NCBI RefSeq assembly: GCF_027568575.1
Contig: NZ_JANUVP010000006.1
Reading direction: 5' to 3' (one strand)
Length of the DNA: 64,000 bases
From: Caldifermentibacillus hisashii
GTDB lineage: Bacteria; Bacillota; Bacilli; Bacillales; Caldibacillaceae
The notes below the pieces were generated by a model. It did no database searches. It saw only the letters and a program-made list of their open reading frames with translations, and was not told where the DNA came from. How positions within the stretch are numbered: the stretch's first letter is position 1; each line of letters begins with the position of its first letter. Shown here one piece after another: positions 41,210-50,426 of the stretch. The translations under genes were made by a program, and so were the position numbers.

Positions 41210-42400
41210 CTATTTTGCGAACAATTTATTTTCATTCGGTAAAAGTGCTGCCAAAACCGCACCGATTAACGGTAATAAAGAAAGTATCGTAAAGACGGTC
41301 GATACGCCTAATAAATCCGAAATACTGCCTAAGAACACAGAACCGATTCCCCCTGCACCAACACCGAAACCAATTGATAATCCGGATGCCAGTGCAATAT
41401 TTTTCGGTAATAATAATTGCATATAAACAACACTGATAGAAAAAGAAGAAAGTACAGTAAAGCCGAATAAAAGCAACACGATTACGGAGAGAAAACCACT
41501 GGTATGTGGGAAAAGTAACGCGAATGGTGTTGCCAAAAACATGGAACCGACCATGAGCCGTTTCATCCCAATTCGATCCGATAGCAAACCGCCAATAAAT
41601 GTTCCAAGGGCCCCTGCTCCGACAAAAATAAAATTCAATAGTTCTGATTGCTCCAAAGTTAAGTTGCTTAAATAAAAAGGTAAAAAGATAACGACTCCAA
41701 CCTGACACCATGACCGTAATAAAATGACCGTGACTAATAAAATGGTGCCGGGCAAATGATTTTCTCCCGGTAGTTCCTTCTTCTTAAACTGAAAATCTTT
41801 CACTTTCCCGTTAAGCCAGTTTAACAATGGAACGGTCAACACCAGGGATAACAAAGCAAGAGGTAAAAGCCAGATCAGACCATCAATTCCGGTATGAACG
41901 AGAAATAACGGAATCATTAACGGTCCAAAAGCTTGCCCTCCATTTCCGCCAACCTGAAAAATTGCCTGAGCCAACCCTTTCTTTGTACCTGATGCAAAAT
42001 GAGTCCCTCTTGAAGCTTCCGGATGAAATACACCTGAACCGAATCCTGAAATCGCAACAAAAATTAATAACCAAATTAAATTCGGTGCAATTGCAGTTAG
42101 TGCCAACCCTGATATCGAGAGAAATAAACCGACAGCAAAAAACCATACCCGTGGCTTTCGATCAGTTAACACACCGAAAATGGGCTGTGTAATGGAAGAA
42201 GTTAAATAGGAAATTAGTACAATTAATGTTGATTGCGTATAGTTAAGATTGAATGCGTCTTTATACATAACTACAAGTGCCGGTACCATACCGGTCGTGA
42301 CTAAGTCATTTAAAAAATGTGCCCCGCTAAACGTGTATAGTGCCCGCCGATAAAAACTACCTTCACCAACAATTGGGGCATTTTCAATCTTTGCTTGCAT
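41210..42400 (-). CDS. MFS transporter, fosmidomycin-resistance (Fsr) family
   Basis: Twelve-helix major facilitator antiporter, 396 residues. Signatures are HFLNDLVTTGMVPALVVMY at the N-terminus, FGVLTDRKPR in the first loop, and GFGSGVFHPEASRGTHFASGTKKGLAQAIFQVGGNGGQAFGP, characteristic of Fsr proteins. They export fosmidomycin and other drugs; the natural substrate is uncertain. Monocistronic on the minus strand. Confidence 0.88.
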   Translation of the reverse strand: MQAKIENAPIVGEGSFYRRALYTFSGAHFLNDLVTTGMVPALVVMYKDAFNLNYTQSTLIVLISYLTSSITQPIFGVLTDRKPRVWFFAVGLFLSISGLALTAIAPNLIWLLIFVAISGFGSGVFHPEASRGTHFASGTKKGLAQAIFQVGGNGGQAFGPLMIPLFLVHTGIDGLIWLLPLALLSLVLTVPLLNWLNGKVKDFQFKKKELPGENHLPGTILLVTVILLRSWCQVGVVIFLPFYLSNLTLEQSELLNFIFVGAGALGTFIGGLLSDRIGMKRLMVGSMFLATPFALLFPHTSGFLSVIVLLLFGFTVLSSFSISVVYMQLLLPKNIALASGLSIGFGVGAGGIGSVFLGSISDLLGVSTVFTILSLLPLIGAVLAALLPNENKLFAK

Positions 42401-42504
42401 AAAATCGCCTGCTTTCAGTTACTAAAAAAAGGATATATTTCGTATTTTAACATAAAAGTGATGTGAGTCGGTTAAGAATTTTTTGCATTTATAGTTAAGA
42501 GGAA

Positions 42505-42704
42505 TTCGACTAATGTTTTTTCGACATTTATAAACTTTTGCTAAAAATATAGATGGTTTTCAATCGTCAAATGAAATAGTACAGCCAAATACAGACAAAT
42601 TGGCAACATATTCAACATATTTATCTTTTGTTTGACAAAATTTCAACAGCATTTGTGAGAAACTGTCGAACAATTTTTAAAGGGTTTCCGTTCATATTGT
42701 CAAA
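42505..42704 (+). promoter_or_regulatory. Cluster of Spo0A-box-like sites
   Basis: Two perfect 0A boxes are present: TTCGACA (42520-42526, reverse) and TGTCGAA (42664-42670). Three one-mismatch sites accompany them: TTCGACT (42505), TTTGACA (42631) and TGTCAAA (42698). All lie in the 384-base gap before the coiled-coil DNA-binding gene. Confidence 0.6.
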
Positions 42705-42784
42705 TTTATTTATATACAGGTAAAAATTGTTTGATTTTGCGAAAATTCACCGGTAGAAGATTTATTGGAAAAGGGGAGAGTAAG

Positions 42785-43519
42785 TTGTACTGGAGAATAA
42801 GTGACTTTACAGAAGAGATTAAACAAGCTGTCGGGGACGAAAAATTGAATCGAAAAACGGTGGATATTTGGTTTAAAAAATTGGAAGAGGAAAGAATCCA
42901 TTATGTCAATCGAACAGAAGATACAAATGAAAAGGTATATAATGAGCTTGATTTACGAATCGGCATTTTTATAAAAAAGAAGCGAAATGAAAATTGGTCA
43001 CTAAATGCTATTTTTAATGAGATTGCCGATCAGTTGGAAGTTCGACCATTTCCCGTTGAACATCTCGAACCAGCTAAAAATGAATTACCGGTCCCGTCAA
43101 TTGCTAATATGTTGCAGCATTTGAATCTGAATCGCTTTAAAGAGGAACTACTTGTTGAGATTCGAGGTGCTATAGAAGAAGTTGCCGCCGGTCAGTTGCT
43201 TGAGTTGAAAAACCAAGTTGAATCAATCGCCCAGCGGATATCAGCACCGGATAAAACAGAAGATGAGAGAGAAAGAAGATTTCAAGATATGATCGTAAAA
43301 AGGCGAGTCGAGTACCAACTGGAAAAAGAGGCACTTCTGCTTTGGACAGCGAAACCGGTGGAAGAACGTTTCAAAAAGGTTGGATTGCTACGGAAAGAGG
43401 AAGACATTACAAAAAGAGATCTATTTGTTAAAGATTTTATTAATCGCCATTTTGCTGAACGCTTAAAGAAAGAAATTATTTTTGAAGAAAATGCTAAACA
43501 AGAAGAGTTACCGGTTTAA
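42785..43519 (+). CDS. MerR-like/RacA-like DNA-binding protein with coiled coil
   Basis: The N-terminal 40 residues (MYWRISDFTEEIKQAVGDEKLNRKTVDIWFKKLEEE) look like a MerR-type winged helix. Then come a conserved-looking middle (LRIGIFIKKKRNENWSLNAIFNEIA) and a long charged helical C-terminal half. The layout, with DNA-binding head plus coiled coil, recalls RacA or phage/plasmid MerR-like proteins, but identity is unproven. TTG 42785 follows AAGGGGAGAG at good spacing; length is 244 residues. The upstream Spo0A-like boxes suggest sporulation control. Confidence 0.6.
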   Translation: MYWRISDFTEEIKQAVGDEKLNRKTVDIWFKKLEEERIHYVNRTEDTNEKVYNELDLRIGIFIKKKRNENWSLNAIFNEIADQLEVRPFPVEHLEPAKNELPVPSIANMLQHLNLNRFKEELLVEIRGAIEEVAAGQLLELKNQVESIAQRISAPDKTEDERERRFQDMIVKRRVEYQLEKEALLLWTAKPVEERFKKVGLLRKEEDITKRDLFVKDFINRHFAERLKKEIIFEENAKQEELPV

Positions 43520-43559
43520 ACATTTTATAAGTCAGGGAGGGATGGTGGCTTGGGTAATG

Positions 43560-43991
43560 TTACAATAATTTCCCGTCCCTGTCTGAGGAATTTTTATTTT
43601 TATTTACCGGGTGATAGTAATGAAGAAAAGCATCTAGATTTTGCAATTCTTTTTCCAACTGTCTTGCTTTTTTTACCGTTTTTTTAAATTTTCTTAAATC
43701 TTGTTTTCTCAATTCGGGACATTCCGGGTTTGTTTTCATCCAATCAAAATATTCACCTATGTATAGATTGGCCGGTTGATGACATCTTGGACAAATGGAA
43801 GGTGTTGAATAGGTTAAATCGATTAATGATTGTAATTCTTCTTGATATTTTCGGTGTAATTTTCCGCAAGATGTACATTGATATAATGTATTTAAATCGT
43901 CTAGTTCTATTTGTTTCGTATTAGTTTTCTTCATTATGGTATAAGTACTCATTAAAATAATAAAAATGACAATGAAAACGAGAGGCCACAT
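43560..43991 (-). CDS. Membrane-anchored zinc-ribbon hypothetical protein (143 aa)
   Basis: One N-terminal helix (MWPLVFIVIFIILMSTYTIM) anchors a cytoplasmic part with two CxxC pairs (CTSCG at about residue 39 and CPRCH about 30 residues later). They suggest a zinc ribbon, followed by a lysine-rich helix. GGAGATGA is the ribosome site. Function unknown. Confidence 0.65.
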   Translation of the reverse strand: MWPLVFIVIFIILMSTYTIMKKTNTKQIELDDLNTLYQCTSCGKLHRKYQEELQSLIDLTYSTPSICPRCHQPANLYIGEYFDWMKTNPECPELRKQDLRKFKKTVKKARQLEKELQNLDAFLHYYHPVNKNKNSSDRDGKLL

Positions 43992-44090
43992 AAGATCATC
44001 TCCGTGTTATACCATTTTCGTGGGTAATGATGGGGCAAGTATAAAGAGAATGCCCCATATTCAATGAAACGAGAGAGGTGTTACTTAAAT

Positions 44091-44741
44091 TCATTGTAAA
44101 CGATCTTTCAGCCAAACTTGGATATCTTCAAAATTTTCCTGGGTTACCCAATGACCTGCTTGATAGGATTTGAAAGTAACATTTGCTCCACGTTCTTGTA
44201 AAAACTCTTTACTTGCAACTCCCCATGAAAACGGCAATACTGGATCATCCTCGCCGTGGGAAATGAACAAGTTAAGATGTGCTAGTTCAGTATTTTTATA
44301 CTCCGCTTTAATAAATGCAGGAATATATCCGCTTAAGGCAAGAACTCCTTTTATTTTTTCCGAATGAATTATGGCATAAGTCATTGATAAAATTGCCCCT
44401 TGGCTAAATCCCATTAAAAATAAGTTGTTTTCATCAATCGGATAAGTCTTCGTTGCAAACAAAATAAAGTCATCGACCATTTTTATCGTTTGTTTAAAAC
44501 TGTTCTCGTTCGGTTGACCGAGGTCTTCCATAGTAAAAAAAGCGTAACCCGGTGGTTGTACAATGGGTCCACGGAGACTGAAAATAAACATTTTTTCATT
44601 GAATGCCTGTACAAGTGGCGGTAAGTCAAGTTCGTTGCTACCCATACCGTGGAGAAGAAAAATAGCCGGGTACTTTTTGTCTGTTTCTATCGTCTTCGGT
44701 TTCATTAAGTTAAAATAAAGTGGTGCTTGCAAATATTTCAC
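44091..44741 (-). CDS. Phospholipase/carboxylesterase family hydrolase
   Basis: Alpha/beta-hydrolase of 216 residues. The signature pieces are FLLHGMGSNELDL, the nucleophile in LMGFSQGAILSM, HGEDDPVLPF (Asp) and AGHWVTQENF (His). Comparable Bacillus enzymes hydrolyse short esters. GGGAGTG on the minus strand is the ribosome site. Confidence 0.88.
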   Translation of the reverse strand: MKYLQAPLYFNLMKPKTIETDKKYPAIFLLHGMGSNELDLPPLVQAFNEKMFIFSLRGPIVQPPGYAFFTMEDLGQPNENSFKQTIKMVDDFILFATKTYPIDENNLFLMGFSQGAILSMTYAIIHSEKIKGVLALSGYIPAFIKAEYKNTELAHLNLFISHGEDDPVLPFSWGVASKEFLQERGANVTFKSYQAGHWVTQENFEDIQVWLKDRLQ

Positions 44742-44887
44742 TCCCTCTCAACAGGTTTATTTATCTTCTATCATAGCAATAATAATGAGAAAGATAAAAT
44801 TATTTTACCCCCGTACAAACGGTCACTAAATTTCCCCTTAAGTTTGGGAAAATAAAAGAAGAAAAGGTGGCCTATAAGCTTAGGTGA

Positions 44888-44983
44888 TTCAAAGATGATA
44901 AACGGGAAGATAAGTGCCCGATTGGTTCAACTAACTACCGGTGGGGATAAGGAATCCCACTGGTTGTAGTTTCACTGCACCCC
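44888..44983 (-). repeat. Family C repeat, diverged inverted copy
   Basis: GATAAGTGCCCGATTGGTTC, then CTAACTACCGGTGGGG...CCCACTGGTTGTAGTTTCACT, is the reverse complement of the family C core. The palindromic middle is kept as CCAGTGGG/CCCCACCGG while the flanks have diverged. Confidence 0.85.
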
Positions 44984-45019
44984 GCATGAATAGCAAATCA
45001 AGGGCTCAAAGCTGTACTA

Positions 45020-45049
45020 TTGACAAAAAGAATAATGGAGAAGTAAAAT
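45020..45049 (+). promoter_or_regulatory. Candidate promoter of the ZIP transporter gene
   Basis: TTGACA and TAAAAT lie 18 bases apart. The leader would be about 180 bases. Confidence 0.5.
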
Positions 45050-45237
45050 TTTTACTGCAGGAAACTTTTTAAGCCAAGGCCATACTTGTCGTTTGAATCA
45101 TTTTCTATATTCCAAATGCTTTAAGACAATTTTTCGAAAGTGAACGTCATGTATACAAAAGAAAAATGGAATATATAGATAAGAACAAATAAACAAACAA
45201 GAACAGACAAGCTTGATGTAAGGGGGAAAACGAGATT

Positions 45238-46053
45238 ATGGTAAATTTATTTCAAGATTTGAGTCCGATTGGACAAACTTTTTTAGCAACATTATTTACT
45301 TGGGGAATGACTGCTCTTGGCGCCGCCCTTGTTTTTGCAACAAGAGGAATGAGGCAAAAATTGTTGGACGGTATGTTAGGTTTTGCCGGTGGAGTAATGA
45401 TCGCTGCAAGTTATTGGTCCCTGCTTGGGCCTTCAATAGAAATGTCAGCAAATCTCGGAGTTCCCGCTTGGTTTCCGGCTGCCAGCGGATTTCTAATAGG
45501 CGGAGTTTTTTTATGGGGAATTGATAAGTTATTACCACATCTCCATCCAAATACACCACTTAGTCAGGCGGAGGGTTATCATCCAAAGGGAAGAAAAAGA
45601 AGTACGTTGCTCGTGCTGGCAATCACCTTGCATAATATTCCGGAAGGGCTCGCTGTCGGGATTGCCTTTGGTGCGGTGGCTAACGGAACAAGTGATGCAA
45701 CGTTGGCCGGGGCGATCGCTCTTGCTCTTGGAATCGGAATCCAAAATTTTCCTGAAGGTGTAGCTGTCTCTCTTCCGTTAAGAGGGGAAGGAATGACGAA
45801 AATGAGAAGCTTCCTTTACGGGCAATTTTCCGGTATGGTTGAGCCTATTGCCGCAATTATTGGTTGTATTGCAGTGACCTTCGTTGAGCCGCTATTGCCA
45901 TATGCATTAAGCTTTGCTGCCGGTGCGATGATTTTTGTGGTAGCCGAAGAGGTAATACCCGGTTCACAGGAAAAGGGAAATAAGGATTTGGCTGCGATGA
46001 GTTTAATGGTAGGATTTGTTATCATGATGATTTTAGATGTTGCACTTGGATAG
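45238..46053 (+). CDS. ZIP family metal transporter
   Basis: Divalent metal (zinc, iron or manganese) uptake protein, 271 residues with about eight helices. The metal-site motifs are ITLHNIPEGLAVG in helix IV and IQNFPEGVAVSLP in helix V, and a histidine-bearing loop reads LLPHLHPN. It resembles ZupT and the Bacillus ZIP proteins. GGGGGAAAAC precedes the ATG at slightly long spacing. Confidence 0.93.
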   Translation: MVNLFQDLSPIGQTFLATLFTWGMTALGAALVFATRGMRQKLLDGMLGFAGGVMIAASYWSLLGPSIEMSANLGVPAWFPAASGFLIGGVFLWGIDKLLPHLHPNTPLSQAEGYHPKGRKRSTLLVLAITLHNIPEGLAVGIAFGAVANGTSDATLAGAIALALGIGIQNFPEGVAVSLPLRGEGMTKMRSFLYGQFSGMVEPIAAIIGCIAVTFVEPLLPYALSFAAGAMIFVVAEEVIPGSQEKGNKDLAAMSLMVGFVIMMILDVALG

Positions 46054-46096
46054 TGGACTGTATTTTAGACAAAAAAATCGAGTATGAATCTTGATT

Positions 46097-46130
46097 GGAA
46101 AACGGGATTTAAGGATAGACCCGCTTTTTC
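46097..46130. terminator. Terminator between ZIP gene and the convergent gene
   Basis: GAAAACGGG and CCCGCTTTTTC pair with a single bulge, about 45 bases after the ZIP stop codon. Confidence 0.65.
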
Positions 46131-46232
46131 AAACAGAAAAATTTTATATTTTCCAAGACTTTTAAAGGAATATTCACTTTGAATTGGAAAGTATTGCACG
46201 GACTGGTTAACACAGCCAAAATTCCCAACATA

Positions 46233-46637
46233 TTACCAACGCAGTTCCATAATGAGTTGGCAGCAATTAAATTGATTATTGGAATTATCAAAAGTAATTT
46301 GAATCGATGTTGGAGTAAAATGGACATGAAAATGAATATTTATACCGGTTGAACGGATTAGCTCTTCAACTCTTTGTTGATTGGACAGTTGGGCAGAGTT
46401 CATTAGTTCATAAGCATATCGGTGATCTTCTACAACTTTATTTACAAATAGCTTGGCTTGCTCCATTAATTTTTGAAATTGCCGGGCAGATGTTTCAAAT
46501 TTTCCAATGTTAACCGGTGGAAAAGGGCTTTGCTTCCGAATTTGAGTTGACATATTAGATAATGGATTCCGATAAAAACTCGTTACCGGGCTAAATGGAC
46601 AAGAATATATTGGAATGTTAACGGGATAGAAATACAC
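46233..46637 (-). CDS. YuzC-like hypothetical protein, possible spore coat protein
   Basis: The 134-residue protein opens with a proline/tyrosine-rich head (MYFYPVNIPIYSCPFSP). Then come a helical part (SARQFQKLMEQAKLFVNKVV, QQRVEELIRSTGINI) and a beta part ending FNCCQLIMELRW. This arrangement resembles the YuzC-type inner spore-coat proteins as I recall them; homology is not certain. GTG start with GAGGAGGTT at perfect spacing. Confidence 0.5.
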   Translation of the reverse strand: MYFYPVNIPIYSCPFSPVTSFYRNPLSNMSTQIRKQSPFPPVNIGKFETSARQFQKLMEQAKLFVNKVVEDHRYAYELMNSAQLSNQQRVEELIRSTGINIHFHVHFTPTSIQITFDNSNNQFNCCQLIMELRW

Positions 46638-46763
46638 AAATGAACCTCCTCAGTTTATTCTGTTACATGTTCTATCCTATGTACATTGGCTTGGCACAGT
46701 TAACAACAGAAAAGGGACCATAAGTATATTGAAGGTGCCATAATACACTTAACATAGAAGGAG

Positions 46764-47577
46764 TTTCGTCACCAAAAACGAGCATTTTTCCGCCTGAAAA
46801 AGGTGACGAGAAAGGGTCTCGTCGTCAAAAACGAGCATATCTCACCCAAAAAAGGTGACGAGGACAGGTCTCGTCGTCAAAAATGGTCATATCTCACCTA
46901 AAAAAGGTGACGAGAACGGGTTTCGTCGCCAAAAACGAGCATTTTACGCCTCAAAATGGTGACGAGAATAAGTCTCGTCGTCAAAAACGAGCATTTTTCG
47001 CCTTAAAATGTTGACGAGAACGGACCTCGTCGCCAAAAACGAGTATTTTTCACCTAAAAATGGTGACGAGAACGGGTTTCGTCGCCAAAAACGAGCATTT
47101 TTCACCTCAAAATGGTGACGAGAATAGGTCTCGTCGTCAAAAAAGTGGATTTTTCACCTCAAAATGGTGACGAGAACGGACCTCGTCGCCAAAAACGAGT
47201 ATTTTTCACCTAAAAATGGTGACGAGAACGGGTTTCGTCGCCAAAAACGAGCATTTTACGCCTCAAAATGGTGACGAGAATAAGTCTCGTCGTCAAAAAA
47301 GTGGATTTTTCACCTCAAAATGGTGACGAGAACGGGTTTCGTCGCCAAAAACGAGTATTTTTCACCTCAAAATGGTGACGAGAATAGGTCTCGTCGTCAA
47401 AAAATGGGGTTTCCCGCTTCAAAATGGTGACGAGAAAGGGTCTCGTCGTCAAAAACAAGTGACGAGAATAAGTCTCGTCGCCAAAAACGAGTATTTTTCA
47501 CCTAAAAATGGTGACGAGAACGGGTTTCGTCGCCAAAAACGAGCATTTTTTGCCTTAAAATGGGTGACGAGAAGCAA
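46764..47577 (+). repeat. Family D tandem array, about 16 units of 52 bp
   Basis: Each 52-bp unit reads CGTCGYCAAAAACGAGYATT, then TTTCACCTMAAAATGGTGAC, then GAGAANRGG-TY. The junction between neighbours, GGTGACGAGA-acggg-TTTCGTCGCC, is a hairpin. One unit (about 47446-47472) is shortened. Units alternate in sub-type, and a block of four consecutive units recurs almost unchanged (46920-47127 and 47180-47330 share long stretches). The period is not a multiple of three, so it is not protein-coding. Confidence 0.93.
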
Positions 47578-47843
47578 ATCGAATGGTAGCTGGCATCCTC
47601 TTTCCCGTTATTTTCCTCATATTATCAATAAAAACTACCTTAATTCCAACAATCCCCTCGTAGCAACAAAACAGCCTCTATAAAAAATTTCGTGAAATAT
47701 AGTACTAAACCGTTATTTGTATGACACGACAATTGTCCATTAAGCCTCAGTTTCCTAAAAAATGCTTTTTTAGGTGTGAACCATAATATACCTATGCTAT
47801 TATTAATTTAAGATTCATAGCTATTGGTGAGGAGGAGGTTGAC
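47578..47843. other. AT-rich spacer after the array
   Basis: No gene, hairpin or clear promoter pattern is seen apart from the psiE ribosome site at its right edge. Confidence 0.5.
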
Positions 47844-48290
47844 TTGCAGCAGCTTGATAAAAAATTTACCTCTATTGGTCATTACATTACTAAAATATTC
47901 CAACACGTTATGAATTTTTCACTCATAACACTGGGAATCATTTTACTGTTTTTGTTAATAAGAGAATTGGTTGATTTTTTCCGCCTGATTTTCCAAAGTG
48001 ATGATGACTATAAAATATTTTTGGAAAGTATTCTTATCTTTTTCCTGTACTTTGAGTTCATTGCGATGATCGTAAAATACTTTAAAGAAGATTACCATTT
48101 TCCGCTTCGATATTTTATTTATATTGGAATCACTGCAATGATACGGCAAATCATTGTCAGCCATGATGAGCCAGTTGCAACTTTATTAAATTCTCTTGTA
48201 ATTCTCATATTGATTATTTGCAACTTTATTATTAATCTGACTCCGCGTGAGCGACCAGAAAGCAAATGGTACTTTAAAATTAAAGAGTGA
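47844..48290 (+). CDS. psiE: PsiE family protein
   Basis: Phosphate-starvation-inducible E family membrane protein, 148 residues, four hydrophobic segments. The block FLYFEFIAMIVKYFKEDYHFPLRYFIYIGITAMIR is characteristic. Function is not established. TTG start with GGAGGAGG upstream. Its end overlaps the ribosome site of the following GNAT gene, so the two are probably cotranscribed. Confidence 0.88.
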   Translation: MQQLDKKFTSIGHYITKIFQHVMNFSLITLGIILLFLLIRELVDFFRLIFQSDDDYKIFLESILIFFLYFEFIAMIVKYFKEDYHFPLRYFIYIGITAMIRQIIVSHDEPVATLLNSLVILILIICNFIINLTPRERPESKWYFKIKE

Positions 48291-48300
48291 GGGGGACGCA

Positions 48301-48783
48301 ATGTCTGAAATCGTAATTAGACCTTCTATTGAAGCAGATTTACCTGAATTAATCGCATTAAATCATCTTATATGGAATGGTACAAACTCACCGGCTACGA
48401 TTCATTATCCGTCGGTAACGGAATACGCTGAACATTATCCGCCCGGAAGTCAATTTGTTGCTGTAATTGCCAATCGGGTGGCAGGTTATATTGGCTACAA
48501 AAATCCGACCGGTTTATTGTCCAACAGCCATGTACTGGAAATTGACATCGGTGTGCACCCTGACTTTCAAAGGAGTGGCGTAGGGAAACAGTTAATTGAC
48601 TATATTTTTAAGTGGGGCAAAGAAAACGGCTATTATAAAGTTTCAATCCGGGTGCTCGAAACAAATACGCAAGCCATTGCTTTTTATAAGGCAAAAGGGT
48701 TTATCGAACAAGGCAGATTGATAGACGAATTTTTCATTAACGGTCAATTTGTTGATGATTTGTTAATGTATAAAAAGTTATGA
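48301..48783 (+). CDS. GNAT family N-acetyltransferase
   Basis: A 160-residue acetyltransferase. The CoA motif is IDIGVHPDFQRSGVGKQLIDYIF, followed by VLETNTQAIAFYKAKGFIEQGRL, as in the RimI/YhhY-like group. GTGAGGGGG before ATG 48301 sets the start, within 11 bases of the psiE stop codon. Substrate unknown. Confidence 0.88.
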   Translation: MSEIVIRPSIEADLPELIALNHLIWNGTNSPATIHYPSVTEYAEHYPPGSQFVAVIANRVAGYIGYKNPTGLLSNSHVLEIDIGVHPDFQRSGVGKQLIDYIFKWGKENGYYKVSIRVLETNTQAIAFYKAKGFIEQGRLIDEFFINGQFVDDLLMYKKL

Positions 48784-48974
48784 AACTGTCTGACTTTCTT
48801 TTTTGTTCAGGAGCTTTGAGATTGATACATATTTTTTAATAAAAATATATGAAAAATTGCCCTTAAAATTGTAGCAAGAAAAACGCTACGTCAAAAATGG
48901 AGAAAAAGCTAACGTTAAAAGAATGACGGGGGAATCGGAAAGAAATTTGATAATCAAACAGGAGGGGATTTCAA

Positions 48975-50351
48975 ATGTACCAAGTAAATATTAGCCAAAC
49001 TGTAAATGAGTTAAAGGAATTGCTGGATGAGGAAAGGGTTAGTCAAAATCCGACCGTTCTTGAACAACATAGTAAAGATGAATCATATCATACGCCAAGC
49101 TTACCTGATGTAGTTGTATTTCCAAAAACAAAAGAGGAAGTTGCGGCTATTATGAAGTTGGCCAATCAGTATGAAATTCCGGTCGTTCCCTTTGGTATCG
49201 GTTCAAGTTTAGAAGGGCATGTCATTCCTTATGAGGGTGGCATAACGATTGATTTTACCTTAATGAACGAAATTCTTGAAATTCGGGAAAATGATTTACT
49301 TGTTAAAGTTCAGCCGGGGGTAACGAGAACCCAACTAAATAAAGCCTTAAAGCAATATGGATTATTTTTTCCTGTTGATCCGGGTGCTGATGCAACTTTA
49401 GGCGGGATGGCGGCCACCGGGGCAAGTGGAACGACTTCGGTCAAATATGGAACGATGCGTGACCAAGTTCAAGATTTGGAAGTGGTACTTGCTGACGGAA
49501 CTATTATCCATACGGGAAGTCTTGCAGTGAAATCTTCATCGGGTTACCATTTGACCGGGCTTTTTGTCGGATCAGAGGGGACGCTTGGATGCTTTACTGA
49601 ATTAACATTGAAAGTATATGGAATTCCTGAGTACATGATGGCAGCTCGAGCCGTTTTTACGACAGTTGAAGATGCAGTAAATGCGGTTGTTGCCATTAGA
49701 CAAACCGGAATCCCGGTGGCGAGGGTAGAATTTGTCGATGCGCATTCGATTCGTGCCGTTAATCATTTTGAACAGACAGATTATCCGGAAAAACCGACCT
49801 TGTTTTTCGAGTTTCATGGCAATGAAGCCGGTTTGAAAGAAGATGTAAAATTTACGAGAGAGATTTTGGAGGCGTTTCAGTGTCAAGAATTTATTCACGA
49901 AACGGATAATGCAAAAAGAAATCAACTGTGGAAAGCCCGTCATCATATGGCCTATGCTTTTATCCATACATATCGAAACAGAAAATTTATGTCCACTGAT
50001 GTTGCCGTTCCAATTTCTGAATTAGCGGGAGCAATTGGGTTTGGAACAAATGTTTTGCAGGATTCCGGTATTCCGGGCGGGATTGTCGGCCATGTCGGTG
50101 ATGGCAATTTTCATATTTGTATAATGATTGATGTAAATGATCCCGATGATATTGCCCGGGCAAACAAACTGAATCAAGAAATTGTGACCTATGCCTTATC
50201 CCGTGGCGGCACTTGTACAGGGGAACATGGTGTAGGTATCGGCAAGAAAAAATATCAGGAAAAAGAACATGGCGCGGCACTGGCTGTTATGAGGAAAATT
50301 AAAGAAGCTCTTGATCCAAAGGGAATATTAAATCCGAAAAAAATATTTTAA
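48975..50351 (+). CDS. FAD-linked D-lactate dehydrogenase / glycolate oxidase (GlcD/LDHD type)
   Basis: Flavoenzyme of the vanillyl-alcohol-oxidase fold that oxidises D-lactate or glycolate, 458 residues. FAD-binding segments are VVPFGIGSSLEGHVIP and DPGADATLGGMAATGASGT. The C-terminal catalytic part has VGHVGDGNFHICIMID and GTCTGEHGVGIGKKKY. It is single, not paired with a GlcE or an FeS GlcF partner. GGAGGGGATTT is the ribosome site. Confidence 0.93.
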   Translation: MYQVNISQTVNELKELLDEERVSQNPTVLEQHSKDESYHTPSLPDVVVFPKTKEEVAAIMKLANQYEIPVVPFGIGSSLEGHVIPYEGGITIDFTLMNEILEIRENDLLVKVQPGVTRTQLNKALKQYGLFFPVDPGADATLGGMAATGASGTTSVKYGTMRDQVQDLEVVLADGTIIHTGSLAVKSSSGYHLTGLFVGSEGTLGCFTELTLKVYGIPEYMMAARAVFTTVEDAVNAVVAIRQTGIPVARVEFVDAHSIRAVNHFEQTDYPEKPTLFFEFHGNEAGLKEDVKFTREILEAFQCQEFIHETDNAKRNQLWKARHHMAYAFIHTYRNRKFMSTDVAVPISELAGAIGFGTNVLQDSGIPGGIVGHVGDGNFHICIMIDVNDPDDIARANKLNQEIVTYALSRGGTCTGEHGVGIGKKKYQEKEHGAALAVMRKIKEALDPKGILNPKKIF

Positions 50352-50368
50352 AGCATGTTTCCTAGAAT

Positions 50369-50396
50369 GGTCGACTTTTTCTTATGAAAGTCGACC
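50369..50396 (+). terminator. Stem-loop after the FAD dehydrogenase
   Basis: GGTCGACTTT / AAAGTCGACC is a perfect 10-bp stem, but only CGCTT follows, so termination would be weak. Confidence 0.55.
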
Positions 50397-50426
50397 GCTT
50401 AAATGTAAGGGGGATTTGACTCATTT

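Larger units (their letters stand above)
44742..45237. other. Intergenic region with family C copy and a promoter
   Basis: This 496-base gap holds an inverted family C repeat and, at 45020-45049, TTGACA and TAAAAT with an 18-base spacer. That could drive the ZIP transporter gene. No supported gene. Confidence 0.55.

Noticed and set aside
41013..41426. 137-codon plus-strand frame
   Set aside because: It runs through the hairpin segment and antisense to the MFS gene; no domain.
46764..47577. CRISPR array
   Set aside because: The whole 52-bp unit repeats, including what would be spacers; there are no unique spacers and no cas genes nearby.
47372..47683. 103-codon frame in the 52-bp array
   Set aside because: It is an accident of repeats whose period is not a multiple of three, and it lacks a ribosome site.
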